Shown here one piece after another: positions 53,485 to 64,000 of a stretch of DNA of 64,000 bases. The position numbers and the translations under genes are program-made. Positions within the stretch are counted from its first letter, which is position 1. The number at the start of each line of letters is the position of its first letter. The notes beneath the pieces were generated by a model. The model did not search any database. It was not told where the DNA came from and saw only the letters and a list, made by a program, of their open reading frames with translations. This DNA comes from Apostichopus japonicus (taxonomy: Eukaryota; Echinodermata; Holothuroidea; Aspidochirotida; Stichopodidae): positions 18,388,713-18,452,712 of the forward strand of contig NC_092574.1 in the NCBI RefSeq assembly GCF_037975245.1. Reading direction: 5' to 3'.

Positions 53485-53755
53485 GCAATGAGGCCTAGCA
53501 ATCGGGAGGTTCCGGGTTCGATACTCGGACGGGTCATAGTAAGGTGGGTTTTTCATCCAAGAGCAATCTACTATTTTCCCATCTGAAATGACTTTCTTAA
53601 TTGAAAAGATTCCAAATTTGAATAAAAAAATTTAATTGTAAGCCACCGGACGTGTAAGTTGTAATCCATAAGCCCTTGCGGGTTTCTCCTGTCGCTTTAT
53701 AAGCGTCGAAAAACCAACTGCTGATTATTATTCTTTTTATTATTACTTTTAATAA
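53485..53755 (+). mobile_element. tRNA-derived SINE, 5' part degraded
   Basis: aggcctagcaatcgggaggt followed by tccgggttcgatactc contains a recognisable RNA polymerase III B box (GGTTCGATACT, 53515-53525), close to the tRNA consensus GGTTCGANTCC. The A-box region upstream is not recognisable. A unique body follows. The 3' end has a conserved-looking hairpin segment (cgctttataagcg, about 53692-53704) and an (ATT)n-rich tail (about 53723-53750), as in many tRNA-SINEs. Confidence 0.72.
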
Positions 53756-54599
53756 GCCTGCAGCTTCACTCCATGGTGTTTGAAATCCAGACAGGTTGCC
53801 CCTTGTTTAGTCATAATTTATGACACAATTTCCATATCTTATCACTGTGAGGACCTTCTTCATCTCAAAACTCAGACTGAAATTTATCTATCTTGATCAT
53901 CTAAGTGACATATCTATCCACTGGAGAAAAGAGACCTTGTTGTTTTTCTTCTCTTGATTTTTCTTCTTTCTTTTATTTTCACTGTTTTTGTTTGTAAAGT
54001 GAAGGGAAGGGATTTGTTTCTTTTAATAGTCAAATTCTCAAGTTCCGCCAATAAAAATAATGTACAAAAAAACTTGTACACCCACCTTCAATGTTGCAAT
54101 TCAATACACAAAATACATCTAGATACAACAAAATGCAACACTCTAGGAAATAATATAGAAAGAGTAAAGTCATGTTGTCTTCCAAAGGCATAACTTAAGC
54201 ACCTAGTGAGAAAAGTTTGCAAGCATTTTTTGGGAGCCTGGGTCCTTTTTATTTTTTTTGTCAGTTTACCTTAACAACTTTTTTGACATAAAATGGAAGA
54301 ATTGCATTAAAATGGAGATTTATAATCACTGTAATTGGCTAAACAGATCATTTACATCACTGTAGATATAAAGACATCAGAAAATTTTGCAAAGGTTAGC
54401 TATTAAGAAAAGTAATGGTATTTTAGATTCGTCACATTCTCTCTGTAACAACTACAAACAGTGACAAGATTAATTGGAAAGATTATGCTATCTGCACACA
54501 ACATAACTGTTCTAGCTTCTACTAAAGACATCTCTGAAATGTCAATGTTGAGTCATACACGTGATGTACATCTTCAGAGATTAAATTCTGACATTTACG

Positions 54600-55133
54600 A
54601 AATAGGGCTCAGGTGTAGTAGAACTTGTGGCTATCAGATTGGGTGTTTGGATACCTTCCAGTGTAAGAGGTTCATAAATACCAGACAGAGAACTCATGGC
54701 TACAAGACTGTGTATTTGGATCCTTTCCTGTGTTAGAGTTACATGAGTAGCAGGCAGAGAACTCATGGCTACAAGGTTGGGTCTTTCATCTCTCCCAGTC
54801 TTAGGGCTGAATGAGTAGCAGACAGAGAGCTTATGGCTTCAAGGTTGGGTCTTTCATCTCTCCCAGTCTTAGGGCTGAATGAGTAGCAGACAGAGAACTC
54901 ATGGCTACAAGGTTGGGTATTTTTATCTCTCCCAGTCTTAGGGCTTGATGAGTAGCAGGCAGAGAACTCATGGCTACAAGGTTGGGTCTTTCATCTCTCC
55001 CAGTCTTAGGGCTGAATGAGTAGCAGACAGAGAACTCATGGCTACAAGGTTGGGTATTTTTATCTCTCCCAGTCTTAGGGCTTGATGAGTAGCAGGCAGA
55101 GAACTCATGGCTACAAGGTTGGGTCTTTTGATC
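54600..55133 (-). repeat. Minisatellite block A1, about 7 units, reverse orientation
   Basis: Units of 68-69 bp follow the pattern actcatggctacaaggttgg, then a variable g-tattttt or g-tcttt spacer, then ctctcccagtcttagggct, then tgagtagcagacagaga. The leftmost two or three units (to about 54760) are clearly degenerate and the rest are nearly identical. This gradient indicates that the block grew from the left, and that orientation A is probably ancestral. Confidence 0.95.
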
Positions 55134-56219
55134 ATTCAGCCCTAAGACTGGGAGAGATGAAATACCCAACCTTGAAGCCATGAGTTCTCTGCCTGCTACT
55201 CATTCAGCCCTAAGACTGGGAGTGATCAAAAGACCCAACCTTGTAGCCATGAGTTCTCTGTCTGCTACTCATTCAACCCTAAGACTGGGAGAGATCAAAA
55301 GACCCAACCTTGTAGCCATGAGTTCTCTGTATGCTACTCATTCAGCCCTAAGACTGGGAGAGATAAAAAGACCCAACCTTGTAGCCATGAGTTCTCTGTC
55401 TGCTACTCATTCAGCCCTAAGACTGGGAGAGATAAAAATACCCAACCTTGTAGCCATGAGTTCTCTGCCTTCTACTCATCAAGCCCTAAGACTGGGAGAG
55501 ATAAAAATACCCAACCTTGTAGCCATGAGTTCTCTGTCTGCTACTCATTCAGCCCTAAGACTGGGAGAGATCAAAAGACCCAAACCTTGTAGCCATGAGT
55601 TCTCTGTCTGCTACTCATTCAGCCCTAAGACTGGGAGAGATGAAAGACCCAACCTTGAAGCCATGAGTTCTCTGTATGCTACTCATTCAGCCCTAAGACT
55701 GGGAGAGATCAAAAGACCCAACCTTGTATCCATGAGTTCTCTGCCTGCTACTCATCAAGCTCTAAGACTGGGAGAGATAAAAATACCCAACCTTGAAGCC
55801 ATGAGTTCTCTGTCTGCTACTCATTCAGCCCTAAGACTGGGAGAGATCAAAAGACCCAACCTTGTATCCATGAGTTCTCTGCCTGCTACTCATCAAGCTC
55901 TAAGACTGGGAGAGATGTTCTCTGTCTGCTACCCATTCAGCCCTAAGACTGGGAGTGATCAAACGACCCAACCTTGTAGCCATGAGTTCTCTGTCTGCTA
56001 CTCATTCAGCCCTAAGACTGGGAGAGATGAAAAGACCCAACCTTGTAGCCATGAGTTCTCTGTCTGCTACTCATTCAGCCCTAAGACTGGGAGTGATCAA
56101 ACGACCCAACCTTGTATCCATGAGTTCTCTGCCTGCTACTCATTCAGCCCTAAGACTGGGAGAGATAAAAATACCCAACCTTGTAGCCATGAGTTCTCTG
56201 TCTGCTACTCATTCAGCCC
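55134..56219 (+). repeat. Minisatellite block B, about 16 units, forward orientation
   Basis: The array flips at 55130-55134: the left block stops at gggtcttttgatc and continues as attcagccctaagactggga, the reverse complement of a unit. About 16 units follow. They alternate between spacer variants (gagatcaaaagaccc, gagataaaaataccc, gtgatcaaacgaccc) and codon-like variants (gccatgag or tccatgag; actcattcag or actcatcaag). One unit near 55915 is shortened. The unit length of 69 explains long accidental reading frames on both strands. Confidence 0.95.
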
Positions 56220-56592
56220 ATGAGTAGCAGGCAGAGAACTCATGGATACAAGGTTGGGTCGTTTGATCACTCACAGTCTTAGGGCTGAATGAGTAGCAGA
56301 CAGAGAACTCATGGCTACAAGGTTGGGTATTTTTATCTCTCCCAGTCTTAGGGCTGAATGAGTAGCAGACAGAGAACTCATGGCTACAAGGTTGGGTATT
56401 TTTATCTCTCCAAGTCTTAGGGCTTGATGAGTAGCAGGCAGAGAACTCATGGATACAAGGTTGGGTCTTTTGATCTCTCCCAGTCTTAGGGCTGAATGAG
56501 TAGCAGACAGAGAACTCATGGCTACAAGGTTGAGTATTTTTATCTCTCCAAGTCTTAGGGCTTGATGAGTAGCATACAGAGAACTCATTACT
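56220..56592 (-). repeat. Minisatellite block A2, about 5 units, reverse orientation
   Basis: The array flips back at 56219/56220, where ctactcat tcagccc atgagtag makes a hairpin of 8-bp arms with a 7-base loop. About five units follow, with the same spacer variants as block B, and the array ends at gaactcattactacatgact. Because the variants are shared, this block looks like an inverted copy of part of block B rather than independent growth. Confidence 0.95.
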
Positions 56593-57452
56593 ACATGACT
56601 TGCAACACAATGTTTCAATTAAACTGACTTTTGGGTTTTTAAGATGGGTTTAATAATTATCCATACCAGTACAAATAGTCAATGTACAGCTGCTATCCAG
56701 TGCTCTCTGCTACACGATCCATCCACTCCACATTACCCATTGAACCATTGGTTCCTCACACCTAGGATCGAGAGACTAGTTGTACGTGTTGTGCAGTAGC
56801 TGAGACACTCGATACAGTGTGTGGATAATTATTCTCCATAACAGATACGCTTCTTTAATTAAGTGAATATTTAATTCTTTAATTAAAATAGTCTAATTGA
56901 AACAGGATATTTCGGCTAAAGGCCTGCATTATCCGGTTTCCCAAGTTAAGAATCGATGCACAGGACCATCAAATAACATAATAATCTCTGCCCTCGAGGT
57001 TACAATGTCTTATAAGATGCGAGAGAAATGGAGGAGAGTGCTACTCCAAATTACAATACATAATGAATAATTGTAATATCTCTTCGTCGTAGTCGTTATA
57101 CCCTTTCTTTGGTCCTCTTTTTAAACTTGTTTTATGGCTGACTGACCTAGAAAACCCTTCAAAAGGTCGCAAAATTGCCGATCAAGTTTCTTGACTCTTC
57201 ACAAGTACTTCTCCTCTCAGAGCAGGGAATTTAGCCGGCGTTCTCTGACCTGAGGAACCGAGTGGATTGGACGCCATACAAGGCAGCAATGCAATGTACC
57301 TCGGTTAATTATCACGGGGTAACATAATCCACCCCAAAAAAATTAGGGTCAACATTCTTAATTCAGGAATCATCTCGGGAGTTGAACAGATCCTTGAGAT
57401 ACCTTGAGTTTCAAATAAATGTTCTGAAAGGGGTGACATTTTGTTAAGATAC

Positions 57453-57574
57453 CTGAGCTCTGCGAATGTAGGCTAATGGCTCCTTGATATGCTCTGTGGT
57501 CACATCTTTGCTCCTAGCGTCGAACTTCTTAAGTAGTTGGCGGTAAACTTCGTTCTGCAGTTTTCGTGTCCAAC
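57453..57574 (-). CDS. TBC1D19: TBC1D19 ortholog, internal exon B
   Basis: This exon of 122 nt has acceptor ttttgccagaag...aaacag before 57574 and donor CAG|gtatct after 57453. The 40 codons begin WTRKLQNEVYRQLLKKF and end EHIKEPLAYIRRAQ. Both ends match the TBC1D19 family closely (G-W-x-x-K-L-Q-N-x-V-Y and E-H-[IL]-K-E-P-L-x-Y-x-R-x-A-Q). The middle (about residues 14-25 of the exon) is more divergent. It starts with two bases of a split Gly codon, compatible with exon A, and ends in phase 0. This N-terminal region lies before the TBC domain and has no assigned catalytic role. Exons A and B together are 195 nt, a multiple of three. Confidence 0.95.
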
Positions 57575-60500
57575 CTGTTTTTGCCAGAAGAGAAAAGAAG
57601 CAGACACATAAATGCATGGCATGCAGACTTTAGCAATTTTACTTTCAAATTGACTGTCACGTCAAGCCGCAAACACTGTCATATTTCAAGGTGTCAGAAA
57701 CCTAATTTTTGGACACGAACATGCATACTATTAAAGAGTAACTCAAGGAGGGTAAATATATCTGATAAACATGCTGAAAACTATTGTAATTAATACATAT
57801 TTATTCCAAAACATATGTTCAATCCGAGGAAATTTTGATATATTTCAACTCTGTCTCACCTAAAGTTAGCACCTAGTCTGGGTTTCTATCGTTAATGTCT
57901 CCTGCCACGGAAATACACCTAGGACCACAGAAATTAACATGTTAATTAGCTGTTATATTATTACAAAGTGAATGTTTTAAAATCTCAGGAATGTCCATTA
58001 ATTTTTTTTAAATAAATAAATATTTGAAAACAAACCATTCTGAACAATTCGATGACATCTGTATGTATTAATAATAAGGTATATTAGTATTCCTACTTTC
58101 CCAATGCAAATTGGGGTAGATTAAGGTTCTAATTTCATTTAATATTGATAATGATAGATTACCATGAATTTATTGTACCAGTTTTAAAGAGAAACAAAAC
58201 TTCATATCCGGGAATTCTTAGAAGTGGGCCTGGCAAACAAATTTCACTTTGTCTTACGATAATACTTCTTTTGACGGAAGGGAATGTGGGGAGTGGGGAT
58301 GTGGGGAAGTGGGTAAAACTTTAATCTCTTTAGTTTTCTTCAGTTTTTCTTAACAACTTAAAAAAGCAACTTTAACACTGATATAATACTTTCACTGTTG
58401 GGATTAATTGTGGCAAGATAAATATGTTTGTGGTCTCCCGACAAAAACTCTGCATTTATATCATTCCTTCCCCTCTGTCATTTATACCAATCTCACAACA
58501 GAATAAACCCTTCCGTACACCTTTCTTTACGTAGAGTTCAGGATTCATTGTAACTAAACATCGTCCTGCTGCTGCACCCATAAATTGTAACCTACATTCA
58601 AAGTGGATTTTTCTTTTCTTTCTTTTTTTCTTAGTCTCAGAGATTACTGGTCAAGATAATGACCCTTTCATAGCAAAGACCTGGTTCCTCATTGCCAGGC
58701 AGCTTGTTGGGAGGTGTGCTTAATAGCTCTCCGAGAGACTGCGACCTAGATTAAAGCCTGCAAGGGTAGGGAATGCCAAAAAACATTCTCCAATTAATGA
58801 TCCTCCCAGTATGTGTACTGAGAAGTTATACACAGCTAAACCAGAGATCAATATCTCACAATTTGGAGCAAGCTCTGGTGATTAGCCAGAAGCGGTGACT
58901 GTCAGAACAGAATGTTCGACTACAACTTCACTTGCACGAAGACATGCACTGCTGACAAGCAGATAGCAAAGATTTCAAATTTTAAAAGATTATTAGATAA
59001 ATATTATGAAATATTGTTATTAGAAAGATTTCCTGAAAGTTTTCAAGACTATTTCTCGAGAGCTTGAAATTTCTCCATAATGTTGAGAGGTGATAAAGGG
59101 ATGGTCAAAAATCAGACCAAAGGGTACAGTATATCATTCATGTAATATGGTCAAGGATTAATGGTCGGAATGAGAGTGAACTTATGACACCTCATCTCCA
59201 TGGTGTTATCTTTCCATCAGTCAATTTTGGTACATGAATATTCAGTGGCTCGAAAAAAGGGGGGCCTGCAGGGGCAGTTTTCAGATTTTTCACATTCTTG
59301 TTTAAAGTATATATAGACAGCATTGGCACCAATTTAGTTTCAAACCAATGAATTCAGTGCTGGATATCTGAGAGTCACGTAGGTGAGCCAAATGACAAAC
59401 TAGGGGCCACCAAGGTCAAGATCCCATGGCCTCCGCAAACACATCCAGGCAAGACTGTAGTACCAACATTTCACTTTTTTAAGTTTGGTCAGCAAATGTA
59501 GGGAAGGGGCAAGCATACTGTACAGTATATGGTACCTTAGAGCACCAGATGGTGTTAATCTGGCACGGACTTCAGGGAGATAACAAACCTTCCTGTGTGC
59601 CATCAATTGAGCTTTATTAAATATTAAGTTAGTGGTGATCTCTATTTACCATTTCTGGGGGAGACAAGGGAACGGAAAAAGGAGGAAGGGAATGAGAGAT
59701 GGGGGAGTAGGGAGGGGAGGGAAGGGGAGAGGAGGGGAGAGGAGAGGATGGGAGGAAGCGGAGGAAGAGTAGGAAGAGGAGGGATGCAGTGCAATCAAAA
59801 TTCACGTTCAAATTCATTCCATGCAGGGAGGAGATTTCTACAGAAACTTGGTTCTTGCTTTCAACTACCTTAAATGTATTGAGCTAAAATACAAGTTAGA
59901 GGCAAATGCCAAACTTTGTGATCCAAGTGACATTTCCCCAGTGGCTCTTTGGGAAATTTAAGTGGGTCATCTACACCCAACCAATTAAATCCTTTTCAAT
60001 CAAATATTTTTACCGTTGGAGACAATCAGCTTCAAGTTTAACAGCAGCATCATATCGCAAAAGCAAAATGTACCGTATAGTACCAGAACTTTCAACTTTT
60101 TAAAAAAAATACAAAGCCCCCAAATTCAGTAATCTAGGACAGGTAACAACATAAATTCTTTAATTGAATCCAATCACATATTTCCCTGTAAAAGCACGAG
60201 TGAAATTGTCTCCCAACTGAAAGGGTAAGTGTGAAAATTAAGCGACGCCATATTTTTCTGTCAATGGAGAGTGTCTGATTTTCAGAAACACTTTTAACAG
60301 CATTATGTTCTACCCGGAACACTCTCAAATGAGATAAGGGGTGTTGCCAGTGTCTATCAGTAGATTACAATCCAGAAAACAATTTTCTACTAGGTTCTGC
60401 CAATTGGATTTGTGTAAATGAAAAAAAGCTCTTCCCCAAAACTGCAAATTAAATCAGGGGGACAGTGTGAACTGCTGGTCGAAGTTAGCTTGTGATTCAT

Positions 60501-62053
60501 ACCGTTCCAAAGGTTTGATCATATCTTTCTCTTTGTACTCTTTATCTGTTTTGATTCTCGAGAGGTGAGATGAAAGCAGATCTATTCCATTCTTCATCAA
60601 CATCAAATGAAAATTCCTCCAGCCTTTTTTATTTCTCAGAACTACACCAAAACAAGTTTTTATTTTGAGCTCTTTAAATTCTGCTAGCCAAAATCCCCTC
60701 TATAGTTTTAGAGGTGATAGAGTTGTGAGAAGCAGCTCTCTCTGATCTGCCGTGAAAGTACAGAGTTGTCGAAAAATCTTTCGAACACACCGTCGGTATT
60801 AAAAGTTATATGCCAGAAGAATTTCTGGAAAAAGCGATTCAAGGGTTTGTACAGCAGTTTGATTATATGTTGTCAGTTCAGTGAAGTTTACTCTATTGAT
60901 TGAATAAGAAGGATTCAATTATAAATACAATCTGATATGTTTTAAGTTTTACTCAAATGTACAATTTAAAGCAATTCTGGCTGTTTTTTATGTATCACAT
61001 CTACACACACTCCCCCAACCCCTCCCCCCACATCCCGATTCTTTTTGGAACAAAAGTGCCAGATATAACATATTGCATAATACCCTAATTATTAGCAGTT
61101 GCAATTTAATGTCATTCAAGTAAATATGACACGTCTACTGAAATTCAAAGCATTATATAATGAAGTCAAAATAGGAAATTTAGATGTCAGAATTAATTTC
61201 TTAAAATTATGTTTTCATTTTAACTTCTTTATCAATAAAGCTCCACACTTTATGCATTTATAGGTAGAGCATTTTGTTCAAGACTTAAGACAAGAAGTCA
61301 CAACCGATTCCTCCCCGTAAACAGAAACAAAATTTATCAGTAAATGTTTTAGAGGACAAAGGTGACTTTTGGATTCCTTTTAACGAGATTCTGTTATCTC
61401 CATGAAAGACCATATCAATTGCTTCCAAAATGTTAACATGCCCTAAAGAAATGCCCTGTACCACCAGATGATTACCAACATCTAGTATTACTCTGTCATA
61501 TTAGGTTTCAATATTGTTTATTTGTATATTTACAGTAGTTGTTTTATCACATAAACATTTACAATGTGTTAACTGTATATCTCACTCGAAGTCACTGAGC
61601 TTTAACTACATTCTCAGCATCAAAAGTGAAAATCAATAAATGTTGGTAATATCACACAGTTATCATAAACCATTCCAAATTGTCCATTAATATCACCTTT
61701 TTTTTCTATACTTTTTTCCCCCTCTTTTTAAGAAAGGTCTGTGTAAAATTATTCCCAGCTAAAAACTTGAGAGTATTAAAAGTAAAACACAGCATGTTTG
61801 AACAAAGGACAGCATTGAGCATTCCCCAGCAATGTCACTGCAGGGTTCTAATCCTTTCTCTGTCTTCCTAGCATCTCTTTCCATGTGGGCTGACAAGAAA
61901 CTGCAACTCTGTGCTATTATATAGTATTCTATTAATTGTAATTACCAATAAAATTCCTTTGAATGTGAGTTAAAAGATATAATCACTTTCAATACTAAAA
62001 AGGAAAATAACTATGATTTTACGACATGAATATTTCAATCAAAATTACATTAC
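57575..62053 (-). other. TBC1D19 intron A-B (4.5 kb)
   Basis: It holds a long purine-rich tract at 59656-59785 and a C-rich stretch near 61009-61035. Otherwise it is AT-rich sequence without recognisable genes or repeats. Confidence 0.88.
59656..59785 (+). repeat. 130-bp purine-rich (GGGGA/GGA) tract
   Basis: The plus strand is nearly all G and A with repeated ggggagaggag and ggaggaag units. It could form triplex or G-quadruplex structures on the plus strand. In the TBC1D19 transcript it is a long C/U tract of the kind bound by pyrimidine-tract proteins; that role is not shown by the sequence. Confidence 0.85.
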
Positions 62054-62126
62054 CTGTCTTGGATAAACCTTCCTGAATATGTTGCTTCATTTGACCTTGG
62101 TCACTATTTGAACTGCAAATCAGGTC
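62054..62126 (-). CDS. TBC1D19: TBC1D19 ortholog, N-terminal internal exon (exon A)
   Basis: This exon of 73 nt has acceptor ...tacacag before 62126 and donor G|gtaatg after 62054. It reads DLICSSNSDQGQMKQHIQEG and then LSKT, leaving one base (G) that joins GT of the next exon to make Gly. The Q-M-K-x-x-I-x-x-x-x-x-K-x-G-W register matches the segment before the conserved G-W-x-x-K-L-Q-N of TBC1D19 as I recall the vertebrate protein. It starts in phase 0. The first half of the exon is poorly conserved, so the call rests on the splice sites, the phase match and the C-terminal half. The preceding exon, with the start codon, was not found up to 64000. Confidence 0.82.
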
Positions 62127-64000
62127 CTGTGTATATATGCAACGAAAAATGAATAAAGAAAATAATTTAAGCTTGTTCACCATAAATGCACATGATCTAT
62201 TAAGGCATGCAAATTTAAATCATATATTTTAATATATAATTCAAAGAACCTAAAAGAAAGGACATTTTGCACAGAATTTCTAACAATGTTCAGTGACATG
62301 TGGCAATCAATGAAATTTTAAATGAAAAGAAAGTATTTAGTATTATCTTCATTTTAATAAAGCTACCTGAGTATTTTAAGACGACTAAAACCAGCCCTGT
62401 GTTTGTTCGTTACCGATATAGCATAAGAGAGTTTCCATTTGCAGAGACGCAAATTTAATTTGGGCAGTGTTTTTATCTTCATATTTCTGTAAGTTTCAAA
62501 TGTTATTTTGTAAAAATTAGTCTTTTCTTGCCCAAAGAATATGAATCTTATCAAGGAAAAGCCAATTGTAAGGTCTTTGTTATCCTTAAACAGACAAATG
62601 GATTTAGCTAAGAGGAATGACATGGGGGGAAAAGCTCATTAACTATTTTCACTTTGTGTTTCTGCCAGAATAACTCCAATTCAATTTATTCCCCCATACT
62701 CCCATTTGGCCTCTGGAAAGAAATTTTAAGCATGCTAAAATAATTCACAGTTGAAACTCAATGCCAACAGAAGGGAGTTTTGCGGTAATTGAGGAGTCAC
62801 TGAAACTGAGCTCAATCCGTTTTTATTTTCTCTGGTGCGGAGGACCGCCGTTGATTGATTTTGATGGAGTGTGTTAGACGAAAAACTTTAGCGGAACAGG
62901 TGGGCATTAAGAAAGGAAATTGCGGCGACCTTCAGAGGTCATCAGCTTCAGTAGATATATGCAAACTCTCATGTGAGCATAACTCTCATGTGAGCATGTG
63001 GGGGGGATTCATTTCAAAGTTACGACATCGTCTCTTGTGTTCTTTACGTGGGATAAGAAAGAGTTACTTTAGTTTGGCCATCGAATAAATTTTTGCATCA
63101 TTTTGGTTTATGAAGTACAGAAATACAGTACCATCCACAGACCTGTGTACAAACATGGACAGAATTGTAATTTTAAATTTAGCTTGATATATACGGTCAG
63201 ATGTGCAAGAACATATGCGCAATTCTAAAGCCCATTATTAATGAGGATTTTTGAGTTGTTGAGTAAAGAAAATTACCATTTTTGATACCAAGATCTCATT
63301 TACAATGTACAGTAGGTCATTAGCTTGACTATCATATGGTTCATAAATGACTTAAAACTTCAAAAAATTTCCAAAGTTTTCATTTTAAATGTTTACAAAA
63401 TGGATTGATCATTGTACACTCTCGTGAGAGTTTAACTTCTAAGCATAATGTACACTCCTTTCCTTACAACATTTTTAGATCCCTTATAAACCTCTAGTAC
63501 TAAGCCTTTAAGTTTCCATTTTGTATTTTGTATGCTATAGCCATCCCTTTGTTATTATAATTTCCCCCACCTCGCCTTACATATAATATGTATACAAATG
63601 ATTGTGTATGTGTTTGTGTAAGCATACATGTTTATATTAACATGGGTGTATATGTATGTATATGCATACTTATATGCTTGTGTGTATTCAATTGTGTATG
63701 TATGTATATATTTATGTATTGTGGGTGGTGGGGTGGGGCGGGTGGTTTATACGTGTTAGGTTGGTGTGTGGGAGGATATAAGTGTTACTGTTTTCTTGTA
63801 TTGTTCTCTCTATTTACTTATGGGAGCGTTCTACTAGACAAGCCCTCTGGATTTTATGGAGTGCTTCCTTTCACAATTTTCCCTGTTGTTGATATGTTTT
63901 GTCACTTAGTTAACTTCTCTGTATTTATATTGTGAAGAAACATATAAATGATATGAAATGAAATGATTATGCAAAGTGTCTGGTGATAAAATCTCGAGGC
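62127..64000 (-). other. Upstream intron of TBC1D19 (5' end outside window)
   Basis: No exon with the expected N-terminal start was found. The stretch contains a short tandem repeat (actctcatgtgagcata twice, about 62965-63000) and a TG/TATG-rich stretch at 63588-63720. The less AT-rich segment 62830-63060 was checked on both strands without recognising a protein. Confidence 0.6.
63588..63720. repeat. TG/TATG-rich low-complexity region
   Basis: Degenerate tgtatgtgtttgtg / gtatatgtatgtatatg sequence. The 115-codon frame across it is a by-product of the low complexity. Confidence 0.85.

Larger units (their letters stand above)
44976..57452 (-). other. TBC1D19 intron B-C (12.5 kb)
   Basis: It carries the largest repeat load in the window: inverted 200-bp arms (47870-48069, 51194-51403), a degenerate LINE (48413-50740) with an unidentified ORF beside it (50741-50909), a tRNA-derived SINE (53485-53755), and the twice-inverted minisatellite (54600-56592). 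The segments 44976-47869, 51404-53484 and 56593-57452 show nothing I can name. Confidence 0.9.

Noticed and set aside
55180-56223. 347-codon plus-strand ORF of 23-residue repeats
   Set aside because: It is a by-product of the 69-bp minisatellite unit. The opposite strand is also open in parts, the frame slips within the array, and there is no start context or flanking coding sequence.
62855-63088. Less AT-rich region considered as the first TBC1D19 exon
   Set aside because: Neither strand gives the expected N-terminal sequence or a donor in the right phase to join exon A.
63588-63935. 115-codon ORF rich in Cys, Val and Tyr
   Set aside because: It arises from the TG/TATG low-complexity tract.

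Overview
The window is AT-rich, intron-dominated, repeat-laden nuclear DNA of an animal. A decayed CR1/L2/Rex1-type LINE, a tRNA-derived SINE, a hAT-type MITE, minisatellites and many poly-G/poly-C runs suggest an invertebrate, probably marine. An echinoderm would fit, but nothing here fixes the phylum.

The main content is one split gene on the minus strand: the ortholog of TBC1D19, a TBC-domain (putative Rab GTPase-activating) protein. Seven consecutive internal exons can be read, from the 5' side: 62126-62054, 57574-57453, 44975-44901, 42477-42414, 27611-27463, 26008-25936 and 14185-14034. Every one has AG/GT borders. All six junctions agree in phase, and together the exons give 708 nt = 236 uninterrupted codons. 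They cover the N-terminal half of the protein and the start of the TBC domain. The first coding exon should lie beyond position 64000. The rest of the TBC domain was not found in positions 1-14033 and should lie to the left of the window.

By region: 1-14033 is the next intron, with a 140-bp repeat family, nested palindromes and a 60-bp tandem repeat. 14186-25935 is an 11.7-kb intron with a 175-bp four-copy tandem array and a GAGTA-rich inverted element. 26009-27462 holds a local duplication that copied the 3' splice site of an adjacent exon. 27612-42413 is a 14.8-kb intron with a 212-bp hAT-type MITE (8-bp target duplication), a homeodomain-type palindrome and possible plus-strand exons. 44976-57452 is a 12.5-kb intron with a broken LINE between two inverted 200-bp arms, a SINE, and a roughly 2-kb minisatellite of 68-69-bp units that reverses orientation twice. 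57575-62053 holds a purine-rich tract. 62127-64000 is the leading intron.

Apart from the TBC1D19 exons I see no complete gene. The most unusual structure is the twice-inverted minisatellite, which could fold into long double-stranded RNA inside the TBC1D19 pre-mRNA.
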